NCBI RefSeq assembly: GCF_040869045.1
Contig: NC_090323.1
Coordinates: 270,944,392-271,008,391, forward strand
Direction of reading: 5' to 3'
From: Eurosta solidaginis
Lineage: Eukaryota > Arthropoda > Insecta > Diptera > Tephritidae
DNA: 64,000 nucleotides
Shown here piece after piece: positions 23,340 through 35,089 of the stretch. The notes beneath the pieces are model-generated. The model was not told the DNA's origin. It worked only from the letters and a program-made list of their open reading frames with translations, and made no database searches. Position 1 is the first letter of the stretch. The number at the start of each line of letters is the position of its first letter. Position numbers and translations under genes: made by a program.

Positions 23340-23645
23340 AAGAACTGTTCGTCAATTTCATGGCAAATACTAGAATTTTTCTAGGATCTAGCTTAATTGC
23401 TGCCTCGAGATCTGGCAGCTCTGCTACCCCTAGACCTCGCTAGCGCAAGACACGAAAACAGAACGTGCTCAACCGTTTCTTCCTGCAACTCGTATTTCCT
23501 ACAACTGCTGTTACTGACGAGGCCTAAGTTATAAGCATATGACGCCAGAAGGCAGAGTCCAGTTAGTATGCCCATCATGAGCCTTATGTATTCTCTCTTT
23601 ACAGATATGAGAAACTTTGTAAGTATAATGTTGTAGGACTTGCTT
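23340..23645 (-). mobile_element. LOA-type retrotransposon fragment (C-terminal coding end)
   Basis: The minus strand encodes GILTGLCLLASYAYNLGLVS, then SSCRKYELQEETVEHVLFSC, matching the end of the LOA polyprotein at 53.0-53.3 kb. One zinc-ligand Cys (CRKC) is lost as Tyr. It is 5-prime truncated. Confidence 0.75.
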
Positions 23646-23675
23646 TAATCATAGAAATTTGCAACTTCGGTCATC

Positions 23676-23699
23676 GGGGGAGGGGGGGGGGGGGGCGGG
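23676..23699 (+). repeat. Poly(G) tract
   Basis: GGGGGA followed by 14 G, then CGGG. Confidence 0.9.
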
Positions 23700-24014
23700 T
23701 GTTTGAAAACTGAATTTCACGCGTGATCCGTAAAAACAATTTATTTTTAAACAGAACAATTTTTTTTTCGAATAAGCGTATTTAAACTTTTTTGTTATTT
23801 TACCAGACCTTGATACAAGTGCTACCAGGTATAGTATTTTTTTTATATTAATAGCTTCGCTGAAGTTTCAGCTGACTGGCTACTGTCCCGTACAAACGAA
23901 TGCTTTTTTGCGATTTTTCACCTACATATACAAATATTTCAAGAGCAGGTTTAATTTTTAAACCTTGAGTAAAGAACGTGTGTGATTTTGATTTGGGGTA
24001 TGCTTTATTAACAA

Positions 24015-24125
24015 TATATAACTGGGCAAGAAGCTCCGGACTCGGGGTCAATCCAAAGAAAAATTCGACGGTCCTCTTCACGAGAAGGTACAACCCCGAA
24101 ACTGCACCTGATTTGATAGCGAAGG
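24015..24125 (+). pseudogene. Short non-LTR reverse-transcriptase fragment
   Basis: The plus strand reads NWARSSGLGVNPKKN and TVLFTRRYNPETAPDLI. This matches the segment after the catalytic YADD box in LOA/R1-like elements (compare SNVGLKVNAEKTDMVLFTKR in the 53.8-kb element). It is only about 35 codons long. Confidence 0.55.
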
Positions 24126-26028
24126 AAATTAGTGCTATCGCGGTCCTGTGAAGTAGAGAAACTGGTTAGAGGAAAAATGGAGGAAGTGGCCATGTCAATA
24201 TCTTGAGCAGCAAAATCCCAAAAGTTGAACTTTTAATACTTTAAGTAAGTTCAAAACATATAATTTTGAAAGGTCCTCTTTATTTTTTTTACTTCTCTGA
24301 AAACTTAGGTCGTTTCCTGTTGTTCTATGAAATGATCTATCACGTCAAGGCAAGTGAAAAGTAAAATTCAGTTTTCTATTCAATAATATGAATAAAAAAC
24401 TACTAGACAATAAAAGTTGTAATATGCATAGCTAAAATTTAATCACCCAAAATTAAAAACACACTGCAAAATCTGTATAGAGAAATGATGACAAAAATAG
24501 TTTATTTCCTGCGCCCACAAAAGTAGTTCATGTACGAGTGCCTCTGCCACCCACAGTGCGCCAAAACATGAGCAAACCCCCAAATTGTTTGTTGTTTTAA
24601 ATTTTATGCTTTGTGAGGCATTTGATGACACATTTTCATGTATTTGTTCAACACAGTCTTGTGTGCTACATTAGGAGGCATTGATGTCCACCATGAGAAC
24701 ATGGACTAGTGTAAGTTTGTAGAATTTTGTTAAATTTTAAAGAAAATGTATGTCATATTTGATTTGTTACAGCACGGAAAAGTTGAGTTTTTTCATAGAA
24801 AATTGTACAAATATAAATAATAAACATATCTACGCGCAGTGGTCGGTCTTATATGGAGTTGCTGGCCAAAAATACTTCCAGTAGAGATATCAACGTCAAA
24901 CTTTGGTCACGGCTTTATAAATATGTGGGAATTATTTTTTCATAAAATTGGTGCGGGTGATACTTTTATATCGACCCACAACCACCCACTTTCACCGCAT
25001 GCATACAAAAAGTAAGTAGATGTGGGGGGAGAAGTGTAAGATGTGTCTATCTAATACAATGTTTAATATGATTAAATAAAGAAATTAAAGTTATTAAAAG
25101 ATCTTGCATACATAACAATAACAAAACAACAAACACACACAAAAGTTTACATTTGCATATCATCGGCTGGATCAAATAAAGTCGTATGTTACATGTGAGC
25201 ACATATAACATACGATAATAATTTATCAGGGTGATGCTATCAGAAAACTGTCGCAAAAAATATTTAACAGCTCATAATAACACTTTAGAATCTTAAAACT
25301 TTGACTAAAATAAGATATAAGTCCCAACGGGAGGATCGGCCAACTAAAACTTTAGCTGAAATTGAAATATTTGTGCAAATAAACACTAATAAAGGCACTG
25401 GTGAAATTTTAAATAACAAAAAAAAAAAAAACAAAACACAACAATCTAAAGACACTAAATTTATTTCAAAATGAAGTAAATACCTTTGACTTCAATATTC
25501 ATTTTTATTTATTTCAATACAATGATATTTTATGTATTTTTAAATAGCTTCAACTTTCATTTTATTTTTAACTTGCTCACATTGCAAAAACCAACTAATA
25601 CCATAACCTCACTTTTGAAGCTATTCTTAAAGAGCACAGTTCGAATACAATAAAAAAATATACCTTTTAAAAGGCTGTTCTAATAAGAGATATTAACGAC
25701 ACATTTGGTGACAAACTTTTCACTTTGATTTTTTTATTTTTAGCCTATGGAACCGACCTGCTGCGGTTGAAAAATTCGTTAAAACTTGGTGTAGCTTTTG
25801 AATTGAACATGACTGTTTGTAGACTCACTCCCCACTTGTATGCTAACGAAAACTAAAATAACATTTATTTTTTCTCTTTCGTAGTATTTGGAATTCAGCC
25901 CCTTTTATATGATTCAGCTTTCGAGTGCCTTTCGAAACATATTTTTCATAAGCAAATCGCGAATCGCTAAAAAATTTGATAAACGGTAGTAAAAGATAAT
26001 AGAAAAACGGGCGGAAGAACCATATATG
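24126..26028. other. Unannotated intron sequence
   Basis: AT-rich with poly(A) tracts. Small open frames at 24,443-24,631 and 25,047-25,256 have no recognisable motif. Confidence 0.45.
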
Positions 26029-26237
26029 TAATACTCCTATATTGTTACAAAAGGCTAGGTACATTCCCAAACATCAGAGTACCGATATATTACTGTTTAC
26101 ACGTTTTTGGTTTTGTATTCAATAATCGAATGTACCTAAATTTAAATTTTTTCTTTCTACAATCACAAAAATTTTGTAGGTTGTCTTGTTTTGATTTGGA
26201 ATTCAGAGCATTTTCTATTAGCAATAAAGGAGTATTA
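26029..26237 (-). mobile_element. Short inverted-repeat element, copy 2
   Basis: The same family as 13,048-13,284 in the opposite orientation. The ends are TAATACTCCTATATTG and CAATAAAGGAGTATTA. The shared core includes GTACATTCCCAAACATCAGA. Confidence 0.8.
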
Positions 26238-27392
26238 CATACATATATGGGAATAACTGATTTTACTGTTTTTAGATTTACAAGACATAAAGGCAGTTCT
26301 AGTCTTATTTCAGACTCTGAAAAAAATTATATACCAGATTCACGTGATAACGGCTCTCCAAGTAGTCGTTTGATAGTTCAATGTTCATTAGTTTTTGTTG
26401 TATAGCAAAAAAAAAATATTAAATTAGTTAAAAGAAACGAAAAACTGGTACGACATATTTCTCCAATTTTTTTTTTTGTTGTGGAAGGCAGTATAGTGTA
26501 ATTGTTCAAAATAATGACTTCTGTTTAAATATATGAGAATGTGATTTCCAAGATGCTGACACACACATAAAAATAAATACAAACACGATCCATAATTATA
26601 CACATTTACATATACATATATCAACAAAAAACAGATCATTTCTTTATAGTATATTTATTAAAGCATTTAAAGACATTGTACTAACAAAAAAAAAAAAACA
26701 AATCTTTAATTACTGTTTTTTGTTTGTTTTTAATTTGTATAATTTACCCATAACTGGTGCCATGCAAACCAAAAAACGTGTCAATGTTGCGCCGCATACC
26801 ACATTCGAGTCTAATATGTCTGTAAAAAAAAATTGGAACTTTAATAGTTAGCCTCAATACTTTAGACGGCGCCTCTTGAAGTATTCACACGTCGCTTTCG
26901 ACAAGCAATTCGCTTTTTGGCGGAAACTTTACTCAATTGATATATTTGTACACACAATTGGTATGCAAATTTTCGTAAAATCTTCATTATCAGAATGATT
27001 TTGTCTGTTGCCGTTGTCAATTGATGATAGCACTACTTATTTTAGAAAAATTTATTTGTGAATTAGGCACATATGAGATTTTGCGTTGTTCCATCCCAGA
27101 AAACACAGTTTCTAATGTTAGAGAAATGTTGCGATTTTACATACCTCAAATCAATGAAGAGCGAAATCTTTTAGGTTAGATTTTGAAATATTGTAAGGAG
27201 CATTTGAATTATATTAATTATTAATAACCCATTAAAAGTACTTAAAGAAATGGAACAATGAAAATTGAATTGATTTTAGTGAACTGTATTTAATTGCGCC
27301 TCAATTTAAAATTCACATTGGAAACCAATTAGAACTCGGTATTCTAAGACTTTTGTCGATATCTTCCTCTAACCTTCTGCCTTAAAGAAATA
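26238..27392. other. Unannotated intron sequence
   Basis: AT-rich; no feature recognised. Confidence 0.45.
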
Positions 27393-27807
27393 TGTGACTC
27401 GGTCTATGAAAAGGTGGCTTATGACTGAAAAAAAAATTTTCCACTTTTTTTCCGGTTTCGATAGTTTTTAAGACGCTCTTTCACGTGGTGAAAACTAGAG
27501 TCCTAACTTGCTTAGAAGTGTACTAGAAATGTAGAGAAAGAAGAGCATAAATGAAAGACGATGAAGCCTTTGGTTCCTTCGATACCACTTTGGTGGTTGG
27601 TGAAGCATCCTCAGATCTTTTTGATAACATTTTTTCGATGGCAATGGAGCCAAAATATCGGTCAGAAACTGGTTTGTGCTTTGCCTTATGGGCATGACTG
27701 TTCATAATGCACTAAGAAACTGAAGAAATGCATTGTTTATCTTTAACAGCTGTTTCTCGCAATTTCTTTTTTGAGTCATAAGCCACCTTTTCATAGACCG
27801 GTTCACA
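27393..27807. mobile_element. Inverted-repeat element with about 35-base ends and a possible small gene
   Basis: The left end TGTGACTCGGTCTATGAAAA continues as GGTGGCTTATGACT. The right end is the complement (AGTCATAAGCCACC, TTTTCATAGACCGGTTCACA). TA flanks both sides (27,391-27,392 and 27,808-27,809). On the minus strand inside, a 60-codon frame (27,523-27,705) begins MNSHAHKAKHKPVSDRYFGS and is hydrophilic and protein-like. No transposase motif is seen. Confidence 0.8.
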
Positions 27808-27947
27808 TATATTAGAATGCGATTCGTTTTCTATTCGTTCTCAAACCTAAATGTTTGTTGGGTTAAAGTACTTTCAACTCTCTTTCGGTCCCTTGCTCTT
27901 ATTTTTTACTTCTTTCTGCAAAACCCGAAAAACGTCACTTCTTATAT

Positions 27948-28481
27948 TATGTTCAAACAGAAAAATAAATTGAGGAAATTTCGATTTGAATTGAGTGCTG
28001 TTCATACAACTCGATTTAGCTTACACAATAGTAATTTGATAGCTGGTTGGCTCATCTCTACAGCAAGAACATACCTTTGTTCAGACTGTCAAAATGAACA
28101 CGCACATTATTGGGCGAATGAAATGGAATGAAAACATAAAACTTTGAAATTTTTGTGTGTTGTAAGAAAATGTGTTCAATGTTTTGGTTTCATTTTGATT
28201 TTGCCATCTTCTTTTGAAATCCGTACTCCAGTGAAATGAAAGACATAAAATCAGCTGATTAGATGAGCCAACCATATAGTTCAGCCATGCGTAACTGACG
28301 TTTAAGTATACTCAATAAACACACTTTACAATGTTGCATTTGCAGTTTGAAACAATTTATTACGCAATTTTTTTTAAATTGGCAATTTATTATTACAATT
28401 TATTATATGACAAATTGCGTAATAAATTGCCCAAATAGTATAAATTGCCAATTTGGTGTGTGTTTGAACCTAGTATTAAAT
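27948..28481. mobile_element. 540-bp inverted-repeat element, copy 2
   Basis: It is nearly identical to the copy at 9,948 and has the same interleaved inverted repeats (28,353-28,370/28,412-28,429 and 28,376-28,389/28,441-28,454). TTCTTATA occurs on both sides (near 27,938 and 28,487) but not exactly at the element ends. No Helitron sequence surrounds this copy, so the element is independent. Confidence 0.8.
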
Positions 28482-30391
28482 TTAATTCTTATACTCTTTT
28501 TTGGAAATTTTCAACTTTTTTCACCCCCCTGCCAAATTTGGTAAGTGAAGTTCTTTGTTATGGTAAATATTTATTTAAGTGATATTGTTGAATTCGAAAG
28601 TCGCTAAGTGAGCATGTGATTCGCTTCTCGTACCAAATTCGTATTGTTTGTATGCAAAAAAATCAAGGCTATGAAATTTAGCAACGCTTTTTATCAATAT
28701 ATAGGCATAAAATAAATTTAATTAGGCGTGTGTAATACGCCACTCAAATGCAGCTTTAAGCTGTCTGGAGACCGGCTAATAAACAATTTTTTTATTTTAT
28801 TATTTTCCCTCAGCACTGTGGATCTGGGGTTTTGTATATGTAGTTTAATATACGTAGCGGTTCCATGAGAGATTACAAAAAAAATTCCAGTAGATTTCTC
28901 CAGTCTATTGACTATTTGTGTGCCAAATTTAATCCAAGTCCTTTTGCCTGTTGTGACGTTATTGATTAACCCTTTGAAAAAAATTTTACCTGTGCGCTCG
29001 GTGTTTATACAAATGAGAAATGAATAGACTAAGATGTCAAAAGTACTAGACTAAGCCCACGTTTACAAACGCACTAACCCAAAATAAATCCAAAAAATTT
29101 AATCTACACGTTTACTTTATCTCTTCCATAGAAACTAGATTATTTGCCGGACATATTGTTAGCGTTATTTTTATGTCTCCCTTCTATTTCGTCTTTCCAT
29201 TTAGAGATGGAAGCTGACAACCATCTGTAGATGTAGGGAAAAGTTTCGGCATTTCTAGAATGAGTTTATATTTACCGATTATCGAAGGGGAACCTTCCTT
29301 TGGGAAATTTAGTTTTTAACTTACTAACTCAAGTCACGGGTTTAATTACTACCTCCGGTGCTAATCAGATGCACAGAAGGATAGTTTTGTATCAAGTGCT
29401 AGCCACACTTGTGCCAACAGCGTTGAAGTCAGAAGTATTTACGACTAAACCAAATCTGCAAAGAGGGTCGTGAAGGGGGGGGGGGGGGTTACATTCGCAG
29501 AACATTAAATGTTCAAATTGTAGTTAAAAGCACCGCGTATGGACAGAGTTAAATCCAGTACGGCTTCTTTACGTGGTTGTTCTTGGCTAGTTCGGAACTA
29601 GTACGATTCGATATAGTGTATCGATTAAGAGGTATATACGAAAATGAAGATATTCTCATTTGTTTTGTGCTTAGATGGCATCATTGCACTTACTCGATTC
29701 CATAAGAGGATAAATTTCACTAGTCATGCTCTTAAACATATCAATATAATCGTGTTAAGGTTCAAGGAATTCAGTTTCCAGGTGCATTCCATGACAAATT
29801 AACCCACTGGGCTCATTTTATTTTCACTTAAATACATACATATAAGTTGAATGCTATAAATTTCCTGAAGTATATATGTTTATTCGTTTTTTTCTACTCC
29901 TATATCACATTGTCAGTAGCGGATATTGATATTAGTTTTTTTTTGGATTATGGTTAATATGTGGTTTTGCATTATATCACCTAAAGTCTACTGAATTATC
30001 TTAAGTAATAACCCGCGTCCGTAACAAAGCTTGAGAGAGATTTTCCTTTCGTATCGTACATCTACAAACTTGACCGCATAACTTCTTTACTATTATTGCT
30101 AGTTCCTTTTTACAGTTATCAGAAAGATTCGGATGCAATATTTAGTCAAATTACTACTTTTTTAAATAATAAAAACCGGTCACGTACTGGAATCCAAATG
30201 GCACATTTGTACTTATTTAGGTGCAGTCATATTTCTTGTGTTCACATCTAAGTAATTGTGCTAATAGTCGTTGGTGTTTTTGAAAAGAAAGAGTAAAGGA
30301 AGTTAAGTTTTATTTGTATACATGCTTGTAGCTTTTTTGATAACATGCAAATGCGGTTAAGTCAAAACTCCTGATTTTTACTTTACATATA
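28482..30391. other. Unannotated intron sequence
   Basis: No gene recognised. A poly(G) tract of 14 lies at 29,475-29,488. Confidence 0.45.
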
Positions 30392-30956
30392 CGAGGTGTG
30401 TCAATTAAACGTGTAAACAAAGTCAGCAGTGGAAAAAGTGGAAAAGGGTGGGGAGCGGCCAAAGAAAGCGAAGATATGAAAATCACATCTGAAGGCAATG
30501 TTAATTGTTTTTTTTTCGATGTCCACGGCATCTTTGAACGTGAATACATTCCCGCTGGCCAAATAGTGACTGAAAAATTCTATGTTGGCATTTTGGAGAG
30601 TCTGCGGGCACGTGTTTTTCGTGTGCAATCCGAACTTGCCAGGAATGGCTGGATCTTACATCACAAGCATTTTTGACAAAAAAGAGGCATCCCAACGATG
30701 GCTCATCTACCCTAGAGCCCCGATATTGCTCCCTGCGACTTTTTTCTATTCGCAAAGATGAAGTCGCATCTCAAGGGAACTCATCATGACGGCGTACAGG
30801 AGGTCCAAGAAGATGTAACGTAGCACCACGGGCTAGCTTGGACTACCAAGGGTGCGTCCAATCGTGTGTAGAGTTAGAGGGAGACTATTGTGAAGGTTGA
30901 TAGTAAAATTTTTCCTAAAACTTCACTATCTTGTTTTTTATTGACAAATGACCGGA
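30392..30956 (+). pseudogene. Mariner transposase remnant
   Basis: The element begins TA|CGAGGTGTGTCAATTAA, a mariner-type terminus. A degraded complement (TTTATTGACAAATGACC) near 30,940 may be the other end. The frame shows the mariner catalytic region: FFFDVHGIFEREYIPAGQ (first Asp), then YVGILESLRARVFRVQ, and SPDIAPCDFFLFAKMKSHLK (third Asp of DD34D). The second Asp region, normally HDNAPAH, reads HHKHF and is followed by a stop and a deletion. The N-terminal DNA-binding half is absent. At about 565 bp against a usual 1.3 kb it is clearly inactive. Confidence 0.85.
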
Positions 30957-32462
30957 ACTTAATTGCCACACCGCGTACATATCATCGAATAACTAATTTG
31001 GAATCATTAAGTATTACAATTTGTATGATAGCTCGGCGAGTAGCAGGTGAGAAATTCTATATATGTGTCATTTTGATGTAGATAATACTTCGGCTAAAGA
31101 AATGAAATTGTATAAATCCGATTTTAATACATGAAAACAAAGTGGCAGATAAAAAAATCCTTTCATTAAATTTTTTGTTTTATCAAAGACAATATAAATA
31201 TGAATGTCCAGTTTGACCTGTCCCACCCGTCACAAGCTAATTTGATCTCATATTTTCGCGCTGTAATTTATTTCTTATATGGCGAAGCCAATTTTCAAAA
31301 GATGTTTATAATAGATTTGAATTTAGGAAGGAAAATACCACACTTACGGGTGATTTCGCTGTCCCATCCGTCACTCAAATTTTATCACGTTAATTACATA
31401 ACTAAGTTTAACACTTTTTTATTTTTGTATCAAACATATAATCGACTTTATGGGACAAACTTTGGAAATGATTTAAATCACTGCCACTTAAGAATAGAAC
31501 ATCGCACATCTAGATAAACAGGGTGCTTAGTCAAAAGTCTGAAATTTTGAAGTTGTACATTCTACTAGGTTACTATGGACTGACAGCCAATATATTTTAA
31601 GTTCGCTAATCACTCCGGCAGTGTTTGGCCTTTCCTTAACATTGTGATTTTTTAAATGGATCGGTGTTTTGGTCTAAGTGGGTGTGCGATATGAGAAGCT
31701 TCATAGCAAAATACTGCAAAATGTGTTTTTTGATTCATTTAAATTTTAGCGCGGAATTTTTACTGCTTAGAAAAAAGACTTCTATTATATTAATAATTTA
31801 TACAAGCTATTTTTGGGCAGTATATATATGTACAGTTGCAAACAAGAAAATTGCACTGACAATTTCCAGCATATTCGAACAAGTATTTTTTGTTTTTGTT
31901 TTTTTTTTTTTGTCTTTGTTAATTTTAGAAAAAATGATTTTGGAAAAAATTAAAACTGCGAGCTTTCAACACTGCTACTGCTAACATAAAGCTTTTGAGT
32001 TTTTTATTTAGAATTTTCAAATTTTTCTTAATTTATGCATTTTGTAGCCACATCAAATCACTAACAAAGGGCAAAATATAAGGCTCTCAAAATTTTTATT
32101 GCTTTTTGACAATTTTTTCCCGTAGATTTTTATTTCAAATATATTTAAATAAATTGGGATGAAATAAATGATTAGAATATGTTTCTTCTTAGTAAAAATA
32201 AAAAATATTTTCAAAAACAACTAAGAACGAAATCTCAATTTTCGGTCTTTTTCAAATCTTTCAAATACGGAAATGTCAATATCTTTAGCATATTATTTTG
32301 ACAAGCGCCCTAAAACATATTCCATTTTTTAATTCCAGCGTATGAAACAAAATTTTGTGTACATATGTACATCTACATAAGCCTGTTATCAAACAATTAC
32401 GATACATTTTTTTTCGCTATCACTCGAAAATATCGGAGAATTTGTCCAAACAAAAATTGTGT
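30957..32462. other. Unannotated intron sequence
   Basis: AT-rich. A 105-codon (31,200-31,517) and a 106-codon (31,664-31,984) plus frame lack recognisable motifs and coding-like composition. Confidence 0.45.
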
Positions 32463-32960
32463 GAGTCCTCCACGGAATTTAAGCTTTTGCCATATAAATA
32501 AGACGGGAACTAGGATTTTTAACATTACTTCGTCCTGCAAAGTATAAAGATTATTGTGATAAAATAAATACATCTGATTCAGCACTCAATTCTGAACAAA
32601 AAATTGATCGAGCTAAAGTTTTATTATCGTTATTGAAGTTTTTACAAATCTATAGATAAGAGCAATAATTCATAACAATGATACTTTGTGCGCCTGTAAC
32701 ATTGTTACGGATTTTGCGTCATAATTGCTATTTAAATTTTTTTCTGTCTTGAATAATTTAGTTGGAAAATGAAAAAAACACAGAAATTAAAAAATTTACA
32801 CAGTTAAAGGTCTGTAGACACTTCAATACCGACCATGAAAATATAGCTGGATAAATTTTGTGTTCAGAATTTAAAAAAATATTTATACTTTGCAGGACAA
32901 AATAACGTTAAAAACCTGTTAACATTTAAATTGCCAAACTTCAAGTTCCGTGGAGGAGCT
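32463..32960. mobile_element. Foldback element with about 90-base inverted ends
   Basis: The left arm (32,463-32,555) has CTCCACGGAATTTAAGC, GGATTTTTAACATTAC and CGTCCTGCAAAGTATAAA. The right arm (32,883-32,960) is the imperfect complement in reverse order. GAGCTCTTAA/TTAAGAGCTC forms a further perfect 10-base inverted repeat just outside (32,955-32,982). Confidence 0.75.
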
Positions 32961-33095
32961 CTTAAAATTAGAATTAAGAGCTCCGCCTCTGACAAAATTT
33001 TTTGTTTGTACATATTCTCTGATAATTTCGGTTGAGAGCGAGGAAAAATATCATAATTATTTGGGACGCCCTAATGTACATATGTACATATGCAT

Positions 33096-33730
33096 TAGAC
33101 CGGGTCGATTTGTGGGAAGGCAAAAAAATCGCCCATTGCTCTGTGAAAATCATATTCTAGGGATCAAAATAAGAAACTTTGCCGAAGGAACCATACCTCT
33201 AAAACGAATTCTGATGTCCCCCCCTTTGGGTCGTAGGGGTAAATTTTGAAAAATCCCACTTTGAAATGCCTATGTTTTTTCTTTTTGGATTTTATTTTCC
33301 TCTTTAGAAATATATTTAGTCAGAACCTATGTAAATGAAAAAATTAATTTAACTTAATAATAGAAAAGAAATTTAAAAAAATTATTAGAAATTAGCGTTT
33401 TTACAACCCCCTTTTAAAACCAAGGCATCATTGTGATGCATTTGCATGTCGTAAACATAGTTGTGTGGGTTTTTTATTCAACCGTTTTAAAAAATGAAGG
33501 TATCACTGTGACACAATTGCAGATCGTAAAATTGCTTGTGTTCTTTTTTTTAAGCCACCACAAGACACAGCAGGTAGAATTGAAATTGCCCCTACCCAAA
33601 AGTTCGACCCAAAGGGGGGGACATCAGAATTCGTTTTAGAGGTATGGTTCCTTCGGCAAAGTTTCTTATTTTGATCCCTAGAATATGATTTTCACAGAGC
33701 AATGGGCGATTTTTAAATCGACCCGCCCTA
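33096..33730. mobile_element. 635-bp element with long inverted ends and 8-bp target duplication
   Basis: ATATGCAT flanks it on both sides (33,088-33,095 and 33,731-33,738). The termini are TAGACCGGGTCGATTT and the complement of TAGGGCGGGTCGATTT. Arms of about 130 bases are nearly perfect through AAACTTTGCCGAAGGAACC and AATTCTGATGTCCCCCCC. An 8-bp duplication fits hAT, P or Merlin-like transposases. It lies 82 bases from the exon 1 donor. Confidence 0.88.
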
Positions 33731-33820
33731 ATATGCATATATATTTCATATGTTCCACATTGCGTATGCGTAATCAAAATGATTTGATGGTTAAGTATAC
33801 GCCACAGAGGGCATGCGTAC

Positions 33821-33893
33821 CTTCGTCCCATGGATGATGCTTCGCTCGCCGCACCTTATTCCGCTTCTTCGGTTTCTCCTTTTTCTCCTCCAT
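33821..33893 (-). CDS. First coding exon of the host gene (unknown product)
   Basis: Read on the minus strand, an ATG at 33,893-33,891 opens 24 codons followed by one extra base. The peptide is strikingly basic: it begins MEEKKEKPKKRNKVRR and ends HHPWDE. It stops at a good splice donor (GAAG|GTACGC, intron from 33,820). The exon is phase 1, and the large exon at 435-1,840 begins with the two bases needed to complete the codon (G|TG, Val), so the two can be spliced directly. Codon content and GC are well above the AT-rich surroundings. The sequence before the ATG (TTCTATA ATG G) is a typical fly start context. The function is not recognised; the Lys/Arg cluster could be a nuclear or membrane-binding signal, but that is inference. 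An 8-bp-duplicating inverted-repeat element sits only 82 bases downstream in the intron. Other exons between this and 1,840 cannot be excluded. Confidence 0.7.
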
Positions 33894-34060
33894 TATAGAA
33901 TTAAAGTTGTTAAAAATTTCAAAGCTAAAAAATATTTATTTGTATTCACAGTCACAGTAATTCACTTATTCGTTGTTAAAGTTGGCAAATACACAAAAAC
34001 GCGTATCTAAAAGCGGAGAATATTTACGAATGTAGATATATAAGTATAAACTACCTGTTT
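33894..34060 (-). promoter_or_regulatory. Probable 5-prime UTR of the host gene
   Basis: This stretch lies immediately upstream of the predicted ATG on the minus strand and contains no ATG in a strong context. Two possible UTR acceptors are visible (CTCCGCTTTTAG with an exon from 34,006, and TATTTTTTAG with an exon from 33,924), so the transcript may begin further right. No TATA box or initiator stands out. Confidence 0.35.
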
Positions 34061-35085
34061 CGGTGTTGTGATTTTGTATTTGCATTTGCTATTATTTGTA
34101 CGCTTTAAATTTATCTTTTATTTGTGAATTTTGTGTACGTTTATGTATGTATGTATATTTGTATATTATGGCCGTGCGGGTGTGTGTGAATGTTTATTAT
34201 AAATTTAAGCAAAGCCACTGCTTTATGAATTTCTCACAAATATATTTTTACTCGTTTATAATTTTATGTAGGAATATTTTTAGTTTTCCATTCACCGCTC
34301 TTGGTCGCGACATTTGTGTAAATAGGCAGTACTTCACCGCACTATGGGCCAAGTACCTGTTTTTATAGCCAAAAGTCATATAAAACTGGAAATGGCACTA
34401 CTAAGTTACCACCAATTTCTTGTTTATGTAGCATTTGATGTCGGTCTGATGGCAAATCATTATGGTCAAGACATTTTTTTCCAAATATTTGGATAAATAA
34501 ATTATTTTCAGCAAAAATTAATGGATTAATTGATAGACACGAAGGAATAGAGTAGAGTACCCAGGACCGATTTGTTCGAGAAAATCGGTGTTATGGTTCT
34601 AGAGAAAAAGGTAGAAGGATGGGTGGGTGGGGGTAAAAGAAGGTGAGAAACAAGAGAGGAATAGATTGCGAGGGAGGGAACGGAAAGTTCTGTCTGATTG
34701 GCACATATGGTAAAAAATCTGTAGACGGCAGCGATCAGCTAGGCTCGAAATGGTGAAGGTTCTCTGTTTTTCCTTGCAATATTTCCTGCTCGACCGCACT
34801 GCACCAAAAATTGATTATTAACATAAATCGGATGCTTTTTACTCGGAGTTTTCTGAATTTTTTTAGTATGGATTTTCATAGCCCTGTGAATGTTTGTCTG
34901 ATAAAAAATACAGTTATAAGTATCGCAAAATTCGCATTGATTTTTCTCATTTTTTTCCGAAGGAAGGCTTAGATTTGCCTCCATACAACGTGTAAATGTC
35001 TGTTGTATATTTTTAAGCAAGAAAATATAATAAATAAAGGTAAACAAATCCGAAACACACTTCGTAAAAAATGCCGCTACTAACG
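34061..35085. other. Unannotated upstream sequence
   Basis: No gene recognised. A purine-rich stretch at 34,600-34,680 contains GGGTGGGTGGGGG. Confidence 0.45.
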
Positions 35086-35089
35086 GCTA

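Larger units (their letters stand above)
1841..33820 (-). other. Inferred 32-kb first intron of the host gene, filled with mobile elements
   Basis: It is bounded by the exon 1 donor (33,820) and the exon 2 acceptor (1,841), which are in matching phase. All mobile elements and satellites between 3.0 and 33.8 kb listed here would lie inside it. Long first introns with regulatory content are common in fly genes. The junction is predicted from sequence only; intermediate exons or alternative promoters are possible. Confidence 0.55.

Noticed and set aside
31200..31984. Two plus-strand frames of about 105 codons
   Set aside because: AT-rich composition with Phe/Ile/Tyr bias typical of chance open frames; no motif.
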